Source of the DNA: Lachnospiraceae bacterium
GTDB taxonomy: Bacteria; Bacillota; Clostridia; Lachnospirales; Lachnospiraceae
DNA length: 32,443 nucleotides
Direction of reading: 5' to 3'
NCBI GenBank assembly: GCA_017889125.1
Contig: JAGHER010000222.1
Location: 1 to 32,443 of the forward strand
Shown: positions 13,688 to 21,329 of the stretch, piece by piece
Layout of the letters: every line of letters starts with the position of its first letter
How positions within the stretch are numbered: the first letter of the stretch is position 1
Notes under the pieces: model-generated
Database searches by the model: none
What the model was told of the DNA's origin: nothing
Seen by the model: only the letters and a program-made list of their open reading frames with translations
Translations under genes and position numbers: made by a program

Positions 13688-14908
13688 CTACTGCACACAG
13701 CCCTCCAGCACCTCGTTTACATCCATCAGCGTACTTGGATTAAATGCCTGCTCAAATGCCAGGGACAGATCCTCAGAAACCTCCGACCAGTTTTCAATAA
13801 TAAAGCTTGCGGGCGTATAGCCGTCGCTCTGCTCCAACATCTCATAGAAGGGTGCGTACTCCGGCTGATCCATGATGCCCTCAGACTCAACTACGCTGTT
13901 CAGCACCGGAAGTTCCAGGCCGATCCGCTCTTTGTTGCACTCCTCGCTGGTCCAGAACTTGATGAACTCCCAAGCTGCTTCCTTATTCTTGCTGTCCTTG
14001 GACATGGCCACGCCGGAGGAGCTTAAGATGCTGACAGAGGGCTGGCCGCCGAAGGACGGGATCTTGGTCACGCCATAATTCAGTCCGTCCTCATTTAACG
14101 AATTGATGGACCAGGAGCCGTAGATGTACATGGCAACGGTCTGGGCACGGAATTCGTCGGTTCCGCTCTTCTCGGTGGCCACTGCGCAGCCTTCCTTTTC
14201 CATATCCTGGAACATCTGGAATACTTCCTTTGCTGCATCGGAATTGATGCTGCCTGCCATATTGCCCTCGCCGTCACAGTAGGCTGCGCCGTTGCTCCAC
14301 AGATACATCTCAAAATCATAGGGATCCGGCTTCATGGAGAAGGCAAAGCCCTTGGCATTAGTCTTTTCGGAAATCACCTTTGCCGCTTCCTTAAGGTCCT
14401 CCCAGGTCCAGTCATCGGTAGGCTCCTCCAGGCCGGCCTCTGCAAAGATGTCCTTGTTGTAGAACAGGGTGTGGGTGGTAAAGCCTACGGGGATACCGTA
14501 GATCTGGCCATCCATAGCATTGTAATTCCACAGGGTGTCATAAAAGTTCTCCTTGTAGTCCGCGCCCTCCTGCTCGATGTAGGAATCCAGCGGCTCCAGT
14601 CCGCCGTAATAGGACGGATAGTTCCACATGTACATTACATCCGGTGTGTCGCCTGAGCCCATGCCTGCGCTGATCTTGGTATCAAAATCACTTCCATAAG
14701 CCTCCAGCGTTACCTCAATGTCCTCGTGAGTCTCATTGAACCGGTCTACAATAGCCTGCTGGCGATCCACATCCTCTGCCACGTCCCAGGAAGCAAAACG
14801 GATCTTTGTCTTTCCCCCCGATGTGGAAGCACTCTCACCGCCGCCGCAGCCTGCCACTGCAGCCGTTGTCAGTACCAACACACAACCTAATGCAACGTTT
14901 CTCTTCAT
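13688..14908 (-). CDS. Extracellular sugar-binding lipoprotein (ABC solute-binding family 1)
   Basis: 406 residues from ATG 14908, preceded by AGGAGGAAAA; an in-frame ATG at 14944 lies upstream of that ribosome site and is rejected. The N-terminus is a lipoprotein signal (MKRNVALGCVLVL... AVAGC), with Cys21 as the lipidated residue, followed by a Gly/Ser linker. The mature part (TKIRFASWDV..., YMWNYPSYYGGL, GIPVGFTTHTLFYNKDIF, EAAWEFIKFWTS) is a typical family 1 solute-binding protein that captures oligosaccharides outside the membrane and hands them to the two permeases encoded next. It is the first gene of the operon that continues through lacZ, GH65, pgmB and the M42 peptidase, with candidate operators just upstream. 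The ligand is probably a galactose- or glucose-containing oligosaccharide (inference from the enzymes). Confidence 0.93.
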   Translation of the reverse strand: MKRNVALGCVLVLTTAAVAGCGGGESASTSGGKTKIRFASWDVAEDVDRQQAIVDRFNETHEDIEVTLEAYGSDFDTKISAGMGSGDTPDVMYMWNYPSYYGGLEPLDSYIEQEGADYKENFYDTLWNYNAMDGQIYGIPVGFTTHTLFYNKDIFAEAGLEEPTDDWTWEDLKEAAKVISEKTNAKGFAFSMKPDPYDFEMYLWSNGAAYCDGEGNMAGSINSDAAKEVFQMFQDMEKEGCAVATEKSGTDEFRAQTVAMYIYGSWSINSLNEDGLNYGVTKIPSFGGQPSVSILSSSGVAMSKDSKNKEAAWEFIKFWTSEECNKERIGLELPVLNSVVESEGIMDQPEYAPFYEMLEQSDGYTPASFIIENWSEVSEDLSLAFEQAFNPSTLMDVNEVLEGCVQ

Positions 14909-14930
14909 AAAATTTTCCTCCTGTTCAATT

Positions 14931-15141
14931 GGTAAATTTACCATATCATTTTACTAAGTAAATGTAAATAGTTTTATTATTTAAGTTGTGTTTTTCTACG
15001 TTTTTTACAGGTTGTTTGCACTATAATTGTACAATATGCGCAAATCTTTTCTTTCATCTCCCTGATTTTCCTTTTGCAACGCAACACAATCCCAAGTAAA
15101 ATAGTTATAATTTTACCTTTTTACTTTTTATCATTTTACTA
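14931..15141 (-). promoter_or_regulatory. Control region of the galactoside/GH65 operon with TTTAC/GTAAA-type inverted repeats
   Basis: Between the treC terminator and the sugar-binding lipoprotein gene lie several related AT-rich palindromes: GGTAAATTTACC (14931-14942), TTTACTAAGTAAA (14950-14962) and GTAAAAT-N7-ATTTTAC (15096-15116). The 13-mer TATCATTTTACTA is repeated at 14944-14956 and 15129-15141. A possible imperfect repeat with a GC centre, TTGCAACGCAA, is at 15075-15085. Two of the sites lie 20 bp apart near the start codon. I infer operators for a repressor, most simply the LacI-family protein encoded at the end of the operon. I cannot place the promoter with confidence; TACAAT or TATAGT near 15015-15035 on the minus strand are weak -10 candidates. 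Confidence 0.5.
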
Positions 15142-15152
15142 CAATGCAGCAG

Positions 15153-15194
15153 AAAAAGGCGTCGGTCTGAAGTCTCGCTCCAGGCCGACGCCTT
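15153..15194 (-). terminator. Rho-independent terminator after treC
   Basis: Stem AAGGCGTCGGCC/GACCGACGCCTT (one wobble position) at 15156-15167 and 15183-15194, followed on the minus strand by TTTTT. It lies about 50 bp after the treC stop and separates the trehalose module from the galactoside operon. Confidence 0.85.
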
Positions 15195-15245
15195 CTTTAA
15201 TCTGTATTCATTTACCCCTATAGTTATTCTCTCAGAGGCCAAACA

Positions 15246-16886
15246 TTATTTTCTTTTGAGTACCACGCTCTCATAAGGCCGAAGTTCCTTCAAAAGCTTC
15301 TCCGATCCGCCCTGATAATTCCCCAAAAGCACCTCATAGTCCCCTCCATCGAGATCCCAAGGAAGCGCTTTCTCCTCTCCGCCGAAATTATGGATGCACA
15401 GGATCTCCTCTTCTCCCAGCACCCGGCGGAAGGCGAGAAGCTGCGGATCCTCTGTGGGAAGGAACTCGATGCTTCCCTCAGCGATGGCTTTCTCTTCCTT
15501 TCGCAGGGCGATCAGCCTGCGGTAGAAGTAAAGGATAGAGTCCTCATCGGCCATCTCGGCTTCCACATTGATCGTCTTATAATTCTCAGGAATGGAAATC
15601 CAGGGAGTACCTGCGCTGAATCCGGCATTTTCCTGGCTGCTCCACTGCATGGGCGTCCGTCCATTGTCCCGTGAGCGCTCATTAAGGATGTGCAGAGCTT
15701 CCTCTCTGGTCTTTCCTCTCTCCAGCATGATCTGGTAGTAGTTGGTGCTTTCCACATCCCGGTACTGGCTGATGTCGGTGTACCCGGCATTGGTCATGCC
15801 CAGCTCCTCGCCCTGGAAGATATAAGGTGTTCCCCGCATGGTGTGAACGGCGGCGCCCAGCATCTTGGCGGATTCCTTCCAGTATTTCTTATCATCGCCA
15901 AAGCGGGAGACGGCTCTTGGCTGGTCATGGTTGCACCAGAATACGGCTTCCCAGCCATTATTCTTCTCCATGCCTTCCTGCCAGCCTACGAAAAGCTCAC
16001 GCAGCTTCCCGTAATCTGCAGGCTGCACCTCCCACTTGTCTCCATCCTTGTAATCTACCTTCAGATGATGGAAATGGAAGCACATGGCTAACTCCTTTTC
16101 CTCCGGATTGGTGTAGCGGATGCAGTTGTCAATGGAGGTAGAAGACATCTCGCCTACGGTAATCATGCCGTGGATTCCCGTATCCCGAACCAGCTCCTTT
16201 AAGTACTCATGGACATGGGGGCCGTCGGTGTAAAAGCGCCGTCCGTCGCCCTGATCGTCGCTCTCTAACACCTCAGGCTTGGAAATCAGGTTTACCACGT
16301 CGAAGCGGAAGCCCTTAACGCCCTTCTCCTTCCAGAAACGGATCACGTTTTTTAATTCTTCCCGCACCTTTGGATTATCCCAGTTTAAATCGGCCTGGGT
16401 CCGGTCAAAGAGATGCAGATACCACTTGCCCAGGGAAGGAACGTACTCCCATGCGTTCCCGCCAAATTTGGACTCCCAGTTGGTGGGAGGATTTCCGGGC
16501 TCCCCATCCCGGAAAATGTAGTAGTCCTGGTACTCCTTCTCTCCTGCCAGCGCCCGCTTGAACCATTCGTGCTCCGTGGAGGTGTGGTTAAATACCATGT
16601 CAAACATGATGCCGATTCCCCGCTCAGAAGCCTTGCGAATCAGCTCTTCTGCGTCCTCCATGGTGCCGAAGGCCGGATCTACCTGATAATAATCCGCAAT
16701 GTCATAGCCATTATCTCTCTGGGGCGAAAGGAAAAACGGTGTGCTCCACACGTAATCCACGCCCAGCCACTGCAGGTAATCCAGCTTCTCGATGATCCCG
16801 CGCAGGTCTCCGTAGCCGTCTCCGTCGGAATCCCGGAAGGACTTCGGATAAATCTGATAAACAACCTTATCTTTTAATGACTCCAT
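15246..16886 (-). CDS. treC: Trehalose-6-phosphate hydrolase (GH13)
   Basis: 546 residues. It splits trehalose 6-phosphate into glucose and glucose 6-phosphate in the cytoplasm. The N-terminus VVYQIYPKSFRDSDGDGYG and DMVFNHTSTEHEWF are typical of the oligo-1,6-glucosidase/TreC group. Catalytic residues: nucleophile Asp196 (GFRFDVVNLISK), acid/base Glu246 (TVGEMSST) and Asp321 (WCNHDQPR). The YTDGPHVHEYLKE segment and the treB/treR neighbourhood favour TreC over a plain alpha-glucosidase. ATG 16886 has GAGGGAG upstream. It follows treB by 172 bp with a hairpin between, and probably shares the TreR-controlled promoter ahead of treB. Confidence 0.92.
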   Translation of the reverse strand: MESLKDKVVYQIYPKSFRDSDGDGYGDLRGIIEKLDYLQWLGVDYVWSTPFFLSPQRDNGYDIADYYQVDPAFGTMEDAEELIRKASERGIGIMFDMVFNHTSTEHEWFKRALAGEKEYQDYYIFRDGEPGNPPTNWESKFGGNAWEYVPSLGKWYLHLFDRTQADLNWDNPKVREELKNVIRFWKEKGVKGFRFDVVNLISKPEVLESDDQGDGRRFYTDGPHVHEYLKELVRDTGIHGMITVGEMSSTSIDNCIRYTNPEEKELAMCFHFHHLKVDYKDGDKWEVQPADYGKLRELFVGWQEGMEKNNGWEAVFWCNHDQPRAVSRFGDDKKYWKESAKMLGAAVHTMRGTPYIFQGEELGMTNAGYTDISQYRDVESTNYYQIMLERGKTREEALHILNERSRDNGRTPMQWSSQENAGFSAGTPWISIPENYKTINVEAEMADEDSILYFYRRLIALRKEEKAIAEGSIEFLPTEDPQLLAFRRVLGEEEILCIHNFGGEEKALPWDLDGGDYEVLLGNYQGGSEKLLKELRPYESVVLKRK

Positions 16887-16986
16887 AGCTCCCTCTCTTC
16901 CTTTCTTGCTTCTGCATAAAGGACAGGCCCTTATATGCCTTTATAAAATTCCCTTAAATTATTTGCTTCCTGAACCCTTATTTCCC

Positions 16987-17022
16987 CGGTGGGGACCAGC
17001 CCCGCAAGACTGACCCCCACCG
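16987..17022 (-). other. Hairpin between treB and treC
   Basis: CGGTGGGG pairs with CCCCACCG, with a smaller GC-rich stem in the loop. No U-tract follows on the minus strand, so I read it as an intercistronic mRNA element that may lower treC expression relative to treB. The rest of the 172-bp gap shows no second promoter I trust. Confidence 0.5.
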
Positions 17023-17058
17023 AAATGAAATCCCTCAAATTTTTAATGGCTCCGGCTA

Positions 17059-19032
17059 TTAATCCTCGTAACGGATAATGTCGGTCTCTTTTGCCTTGGC
17101 AGCCATGCCGGTAACCATCTGGATGTTCTTTGCGCTTCCGGGGCCGGTGACCACGCAGATGATGGTGTCGGGATATCCAGCCTTCTTGATCTTCTCCCGG
17201 TCAAAGCGGATTAATGGTGTTCCGGCCTTTACATACTGGCCCTCAGTTACCATGTATTCGAAGCCGTCGCCCTTCATATTTACCGTATCCAGGCCAACGT
17301 GGAGAATTAACTCCATGCCATTGTCCAGAACCAGTCCGCAGGCATGCTTGGAATCCTGAATCAGCGCGGTTGCCTTTCCGTCTGCCGGTGCGTAGACAAC
17401 GCCGCTTTCCGGACGGATCGCAAGGCCGTCGCCTAAAACGCCGGAGGAGAATACGCCGTCATTTACCTCTGCCAGGGTAATTACCTGACCGTCTGCGTAG
17501 GCCTTCATGGTCTTCTCGCCGCTCTCTACGGCTGCCGGTGCACTGGCCTTCTCAGCGGAAGCAGACTGTACGGTCGCCTCGGCAATCTCTTCTGCAATGG
17601 CATCTGCTGCACCGCCTTCTGCGGCCAGCTTCTTCTTTCCTACTGCTACGGTTAACACAAAGGGAATCACAATCGCTGCCAGCATGCTGACGGCAAAGCT
17701 TCCCATATACTCCGGCTTAATGGACAGGATGCCGGGGATACCGCCTACGCCGATGGCATTTGCCGTGGTGGATGTGGATACACAGATCACTGCAGCCACT
17801 GCGGAGCCGATCATACCGCAGACAAAGGGGAATACGTGCTTTAAGTTTACACCGAAGATGGCCGGCTCGGTTACACCAAGGTAACAGGAGATGCAGGAAG
17901 GAACATTAACCTCCTGAGCCTCTGCATCCTTTCTCTGCAGATAAATCATCGCCAGAACTGCGGATCCCTGAGCGATATTGGACAGAGCGATCATGGGCCA
18001 CAGCATGGTGCCCTCATAATCGGCAATCAGCTGCAGGTCGATGGCATTGGACATGTGGTGAAGTCCGGTGATCACCAGGGGGGCATACACAAAGCCGAAT
18101 ACCGCGCCGAAGATCACCTTAAAGGAACCGGTAATTCCTGCGTATACTACGCTGGAGATGGCGGAGCCGATGGCCCAGCCGATGGGGCCCAGTACAAAAT
18201 GAGCGGCAACAACGGCAAGCACAAGGCTGCAGAAGGGAACCACAACCATGGAAATGACCTGAGGCGTGATCTTCTTAAAGAACCGTTCCAGATAGACCAG
18301 ACAGAAAGCCGCCAGGATGGCCGGGATCACCTGTGCCTGATAACCGATCATCTTCACCTGCATGAATCCGAAATTCCATACCGGGATGTCTGCCGCTGCT
18401 GTGGTACCTACAGAGTAGGCATTTAACAGCTGGCCGGATACCAGGGTAAGACCAAGGACAATACCCAGCATCTGGGTGGTGCCCATCTTTTTCGTTACTG
18501 ACCAGCAGATACCTACCGGCAGCATGTGGAATACGGCTTCACCGATCAGCCACAGGAAGCTGTCCACGCCGCTCCAGAACTGGCTGATATCGCACAGAGT
18601 CTTTGTGCCGTTCTCAAAAAGGTACATGCTGTCGATACAGTTGCGGAAGCCCAGGATCAAACCGCCGGTGATGATGGCCGGAATCAACGGAGCAAAAATC
18701 TCAGCCAGCGCGCCGATCATCCGCTGAAGCACGTTCTGATTCTGCTTGGCCGCCTGCTTTACCGCATCCTTGGACACACCCTCGATGCCGGCTACCGCCG
18801 TGAAATCCTTGTAAAACTCGGCTACCGTGTTGCCGATGATGACCTGGAACTGTCCTGCCTGGGTAAAGGTTCCCTTTACCACCTTCATGGCCTCGATGGC
18901 CTTTACGTCAGCAGCGGACGGATCGTTTAAGACGAACCGCATTCTGGTGACGCAATGGGAGACTGCAGCGATATTGCTTCGTCCGCCCACCAGCTTCAGT
19001 AATTCTTCTGATTCTGCTGAATACTTTCCCAT
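17059..19032 (-). CDS. treB: PTS trehalose transporter, EIIBCA fusion
   Basis: 657 residues. It imports trehalose and phosphorylates it to trehalose 6-phosphate, the TreC substrate. Order: EIIB (1-90, phospho-cysteine Cys27 in SHCVTRMRF), membrane EIIC (about 105-465, with GLHHMSNAIDLQL and YLGVTEPAIFGVNLKHVFPF), an Ala/Glu-rich linker (about 468-505) and a fused EIIA of the glucose type (about 520-650, His578 in ELILHVGLDTV, partner His563). E. coli TreB has no EIIA and borrows one; here it is built in. ATG 19032 is preceded by GGAGGAGGAAAT; an in-frame ATG at 19074 lies within an operator and is rejected. Expression is controlled by the divergent TreR sites. Confidence 0.94.
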   Translation of the reverse strand: MGKYSAESEELLKLVGGRSNIAAVSHCVTRMRFVLNDPSAADVKAIEAMKVVKGTFTQAGQFQVIIGNTVAEFYKDFTAVAGIEGVSKDAVKQAAKQNQNVLQRMIGALAEIFAPLIPAIITGGLILGFRNCIDSMYLFENGTKTLCDISQFWSGVDSFLWLIGEAVFHMLPVGICWSVTKKMGTTQMLGIVLGLTLVSGQLLNAYSVGTTAAADIPVWNFGFMQVKMIGYQAQVIPAILAAFCLVYLERFFKKITPQVISMVVVPFCSLVLAVVAAHFVLGPIGWAIGSAISSVVYAGITGSFKVIFGAVFGFVYAPLVITGLHHMSNAIDLQLIADYEGTMLWPMIALSNIAQGSAVLAMIYLQRKDAEAQEVNVPSCISCYLGVTEPAIFGVNLKHVFPFVCGMIGSAVAAVICVSTSTTANAIGVGGIPGILSIKPEYMGSFAVSMLAAIVIPFVLTVAVGKKKLAAEGGAADAIAEEIAEATVQSASAEKASAPAAVESGEKTMKAYADGQVITLAEVNDGVFSSGVLGDGLAIRPESGVVYAPADGKATALIQDSKHACGLVLDNGMELILHVGLDTVNMKGDGFEYMVTEGQYVKAGTPLIRFDREKIKKAGYPDTIICVVTGPGSAKNIQMVTGMAAKAKETDIIRYED

Positions 19033-19073
19033 ATTTCCTCCTCCAGATTTGCTGTTTTCCTTTTGAGCGCTCA

Positions 19074-19089
19074 ACTTGTTTAAACATGT
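19074..19089. promoter_or_regulatory. TreR operator O1 (treB side)
   Basis: ACTTGTTTAAACATGT, one mismatch from the perfect palindrome of O2. It lies a few bases to about 25 bases downstream of the predicted treB transcription start, where a bound repressor would block elongation. Confidence 0.8.
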
Positions 19090-19100
19090 TTGATGGTTTA

Positions 19101-19129
19101 GTTATATCATACTTGTTTAAACAAGTCAA
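19101..19129 (-). promoter_or_regulatory. treB promoter
   Basis: Minus strand -35 TTGACT (19124-19129), 17-bp spacer, -10 TATAAC (19101-19106). Operator O2 fills most of the spacer, so repressor and RNA polymerase would exclude each other. Confidence 0.85.
19111..19126. promoter_or_regulatory. TreR operator O2 (perfect palindrome in treB promoter)
   Basis: ACTTGTTTAAACAAGT, a perfect 16-bp palindrome lying between the -35 and -10 boxes of treB. Its centre is 37 bp from the centre of O1. Confidence 0.88.
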
Positions 19130-19247
19130 CCAGAAATTTGTTCTTTTTTCATTTTTTCACAGGATGTTCCCGGCTGTATGCTCCTGCCTTTTTCTTTTCA
19201 TCTGTGTTCCCGGCTGCATATTTCTGGGATTTTTTTCAGAATTCTTC

Positions 19248-19275
19248 TTGACTATTCTGCTGTTTTCTTTATAAT
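19248..19275 (+). promoter_or_regulatory. treR promoter
   Basis: -35 TTGACT (19248-19253), 16-bp spacer, -10 TATAAT (19270-19275). Predicted start near 19282, at the edge of operator O3. The region between this promoter and O2 (19130-19247) is pyrimidine-rich and has TGTTCCCGGCTG twice (19163 and 19204 regions) but no other sign of function. Confidence 0.8.
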
Positions 19276-19283
19276 TGTAGATA

Positions 19284-19299
19284 ACACGTTTAAACAAGT
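19284..19299. promoter_or_regulatory. TreR operator O3 (treR side)
   Basis: ACACGTTTAAACAAGT, two mismatches from O2, placed right after the predicted treR start point and just before the ribosome site. The position suggests negative autoregulation by TreR. Confidence 0.75.
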
Positions 19300-19309
19300 T
19301 GGAGGGAGT

Positions 19310-20065
19310 ATGCCAAAATCTAAGTTCGAAACCATCTACAGAGACTTAAAGCAAAAAATCGAATCCCAGGAATACCTTTACCAGGAGCTGCTCCCTTCTG
19401 AGAACAACCTGGTTTCCATTTACGATTGCTCCCGCAATACGGTCAGGCGGGCCATCGGCATGCTGGCGGAGGACGGCTATGTGCAGTCTCTTCACGGCAA
19501 GGGCGTCCGGGTCATCTACCAGCCGGTAGCCCAGACGAATTTTACCATCGGCGGCATCGAGTCCTTCAAGGAGTCCGCCGCCCGCAACCGGAAGCATGCC
19601 TTTACCCGGGTGGTGAATTTTACGGAGATTACCAGCGATGAGCGGATTTTCCGCAAGACCGGCTTCGTCCCGGGCACCCCTCTTTATTATGTCCAGCGGG
19701 TGCGGTATCTCAACGGGACGCCGCTGATTTTTGACAATAACCTGTTTCTGCGGACGGCCATTCCCGGCCTTACCCGGGAGATCTGCCAGAAGTCCATTTA
19801 TGACTATATTGAGAACAAAATCGGCATGCAGATTGTGACCAGCAAGCGCACCATGACGGTGGAGCGGGCCACACCGGCAGATGAAGCTTATCTGGAGCTT
19901 AAGGATTTTGACTTCCTTGCCGTAGTCACCAGCCAGACCTTTAATGCCGACGGCGTGATGTTTGAGTACACCCAGTCCCGTCACCGGCCGGATTACTTTT
20001 GTTTTCAGGATACGGCAGTCAGACGGAAGCCGCCGGCAGGAGGGACTTCCCAGAAGCTGGCATAA
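19310..20065 (+). CDS. treR: GntR/HutC-family trehalose operon repressor
   Basis: 251 residues. The N-terminal winged helix-turn-helix (about 1-72; YDCSRNTVRRAIGMLAEDGYV, then GKGVRV) is followed by a UTRA effector domain (about 90-240; GTPLYYVQRVRYLNGTPL, FEYTQSRHRPDYFCF). This matches the Bacillus-type TreR, which senses trehalose 6-phosphate and releases DNA. ATG 19310 follows GGAGGGAGT; the frame stays open upstream through the promoter, but that part is not protein-like. It is divergent from treB, and three matching operators flank the two promoters. Treatment of the effector as trehalose 6-phosphate is inferred from the family. Confidence 0.93.
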   Translation: MPKSKFETIYRDLKQKIESQEYLYQELLPSENNLVSIYDCSRNTVRRAIGMLAEDGYVQSLHGKGVRVIYQPVAQTNFTIGGIESFKESAARNRKHAFTRVVNFTEITSDERIFRKTGFVPGTPLYYVQRVRYLNGTPLIFDNNLFLRTAIPGLTREICQKSIYDYIENKIGMQIVTSKRTMTVERATPADEAYLELKDFDFLAVVTSQTFNADGVMFEYTQSRHRPDYFCFQDTAVRRKPPAGGTSQKLA

Positions 20066-20103
20066 ACGCAGTTTTTATTGAAATTTCGATGAAAAATGTA
20101 AAG

Positions 20104-20150
20104 AAAAAATCCGGATGAAAGCGATTTTCCCGCTCTCGTCCGGATTTTTT
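20104..20150. terminator. Bidirectional terminator between treR and the FCD regulator
   Basis: AAAAAATCCGGA (20104-20115) pairs with TCCGGATTTTTT (20139-20150); A-runs on one side and T-runs on the other serve both converging genes. Confidence 0.9.
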
Positions 20151-20180
20151 ATCTGAGTACCTATTCCCATATGCACTTTT

Positions 20181-20888
20181 TTAAATATCGAATTTCCCTT
20201 CTGGGTCTTCTTCCTCAAAATAATCCCGGTATTCCACATCGATCTGGTGACGCATCCGCTTCATGCTGAAATACAGATGCTCCTTCAGTGCCTCCTCAAG
20301 CCCTGCCGCATCCTTCTCCTCAATCAGCCGGAACATGTGCTCATGCTCCTTGATGATGCGGGTAAAATCGGTCTCTGTCACAAAGTCAAGCATGCGGAAC
20401 CGGGTGTAATGAAGCTGCTGGGCCTGAAGGATCTCCCAAAGCTTCTGCTTTTTGGTAGCCTCAAACCAGACGCTGTGCATCTGGGCATCCAGACGGTAAA
20501 ACTGCTCCGGCTTGAAATCCGGCTCCTGAATCACCGCCTGCTGCTTGCGGATCAGGTAGCGGATATCCTCCATCACCATAGGCGCTGCGATTTGCATAAA
20601 ATCCCGGAGGACCATGGTCTCCACCGCCACCCGCATATAAATCATCTGCTTGATGTTGCTGAGGCTTAATAAGGTCACATAAATCCCCTTGTAGGGAACC
20701 GTCAGCACAAAGCCCTGCTCCTGAAGCATCCGCAGAGCATCCCGCACCGGCGTCCTGGACACGCCGAAGCGCTGGCAGAGCTCGGTCTCCTTAAGAAGCT
20801 GGCCCGGCTTTAACTCCAGATCCAGTATGTCCTGCTTCAGGCTTTCATACACCATCTCTTCCCGATTCCGATAACGTCCCTCTGCCAT
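20181..20888 (-). CDS. GntR/FadR-family (FCD domain) transcriptional regulator
   Basis: 235 residues. The winged helix (about 10-72; LELKPGQLLKETELCQRFGVSRTPVRDALRMLQEQGFV) is followed by an FCD domain (about 80-220). The FCD domain keeps the metal-binding pattern seen in the family: Asp and His in RLDAQMHSVWF, His in KEHEHMF and His in ALKEHLYF. Such proteins usually sense organic acids or sugar acids. ATG 20888 follows GGAGGGAGCGC; the frame continues upstream through the promoter but is not coding. A TTGTATACAA palindrome lies between promoter and gene. The regulated genes are not evident; the neighbouring sugar cluster has its own two-component system. Confidence 0.9.
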   Translation of the reverse strand: MAEGRYRNREEMVYESLKQDILDLELKPGQLLKETELCQRFGVSRTPVRDALRMLQEQGFVLTVPYKGIYVTLLSLSNIKQMIYMRVAVETMVLRDFMQIAAPMVMEDIRYLIRKQQAVIQEPDFKPEQFYRLDAQMHSVWFEATKKQKLWEILQAQQLHYTRFRMLDFVTETDFTRIIKEHEHMFRLIEEKDAAGLEEALKEHLYFSMKRMRHQIDVEYRDYFEEEDPEGKFDI

Positions 20889-20928
20889 ATGCGCTCCCTC
20901 CGTCTGATTCCGCCAAAAGATATTTTCC

Positions 20929-20977
20929 TTGTATGAGAAAAAATACAACTTTGCGATATTGAACTTATTGTATACAA
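20929..20977 (-). promoter_or_regulatory. Candidate FCD-regulator operators (TTGTATACAA)
   Basis: A perfect 10-bp palindrome TTGTATACAA at 20968-20977, and a split copy TTGTAT-N8-ATACAA at 20929-20948, lie between the predicted promoter and the start codon. This is the style of site used by FadR/GntR regulators, so autoregulation is likely. Confidence 0.6.
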
Positions 20978-20990
20978 CTTTTCCGTTTTC

Positions 20991-21019
20991 ATCATAGTAT
21001 ATTTTTTCGGGGTTTGCAA
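20991..21019 (-). promoter_or_regulatory. Promoter of the FCD regulator
   Basis: Minus strand -35 TTGCAA (21014-21019), 17-bp spacer, -10 TATGAT (20991-20996). It is back to back with the toxin-like gene's promoter, 30 bp away. Confidence 0.65.
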
Positions 21020-21049
21020 GCAGGTTTTGAAAAATACCTTGTCTCTCTA

Positions 21050-21078
21050 TTGAATGATATATCGCCCTATAGTATAAT
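21050..21078 (+). promoter_or_regulatory. Promoter of the small toxin-like gene
   Basis: -35 TTGAAT (21050-21055), 17-bp spacer, -10 TATAAT (21073-21078). Predicted start near 21085, giving an mRNA of about 210 nt that ends at the terminator at 21295. Confidence 0.78.
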
Positions 21079-21122
21079 ATTAATGTTACCGCCCCGATAC
21101 TGGCAACGGGAAGGGGGTGTCT

Positions 21123-21147
21123 CATATTGGAAATATTAGTTTCAATT
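21123..21147. repeat. Direct repeat A, over the toxin start codon
   Basis: 25 bases beginning CATATTGG and ending TATTAGTTTCAATT. They match repeat B at 21306-21329 except for one substitution and one single-base gap. Repeat A covers the TTG start codon (21127) and the first seven codons. Confidence 0.9.
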
Positions 21148-21213
21148 CTAGTCTCCGTTATCGCGGATGTAGTTTGTTACTTCATCTGCAAATGGCTGGA
21201 CGGTGACAAATGA
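21127..21213 (+). CDS. Small hydrophobic peptide, candidate type I toxin (Fst-like layout)
   Basis: 28 residues, beginning MEILVSILVSV and ending CKWLDGDK when the TTG start is read as Met. A single hydrophobic helix (about 3-20) is followed by a short charged tail, the plan of Fst/Ldr-type membrane toxins; the Pro typical of Fst is absent. TTG 21127 lies 7 bases after AAGGGGGTG. CGCCCC in the leader can pair with GGGGTG of that ribosome site, and GTTACCG at the predicted 5' end (21085-21091) is complementary to CGGTAAC just after the stop codon (21215-21221), so the mRNA could fold shut until processed. A convergent antisense RNA shares its terminator. Family assignment rests on layout and peptide plan, not on a database match. 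Confidence 0.75.
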   Translation: MEILVSILVSVIADVVCYFICKWLDGDK

Positions 21214-21263
21214 ACGGTAACCAGCCTGCGGGCCTAAGCCTTCCCGCTGTAAAATAGGAATAG

Positions 21264-21295
21264 AAAACCCCAGAGTCTCACCACTCTGGGGTTTT
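21264..21295. terminator. Bidirectional terminator shared by toxin mRNA and antisense RNA
   Basis: Perfect 13-bp stem AAAACCCCAGAGT/ACTCTGGGGTTTT with the 6-base loop CTCACC. The loop of the toxin mRNA contains CUCA, a match to the YUNR U-turn motif that speeds antisense pairing. It may also end read-through from the GH2 operon on the minus strand. Confidence 0.93.
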
Positions 21296-21305
21296 CGCTT
21301 GTGCC

Positions 21306-21329
21306 CATATTGGACTATTAGTTTCAATT
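21306..21329. repeat. Direct repeat B, inside the antisense RNA
   Basis: 24 bases matching repeat A (21123-21147) apart from one substitution and one missing base. It has no coding role and lies right after the antisense RNA start point. Confidence 0.9.
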
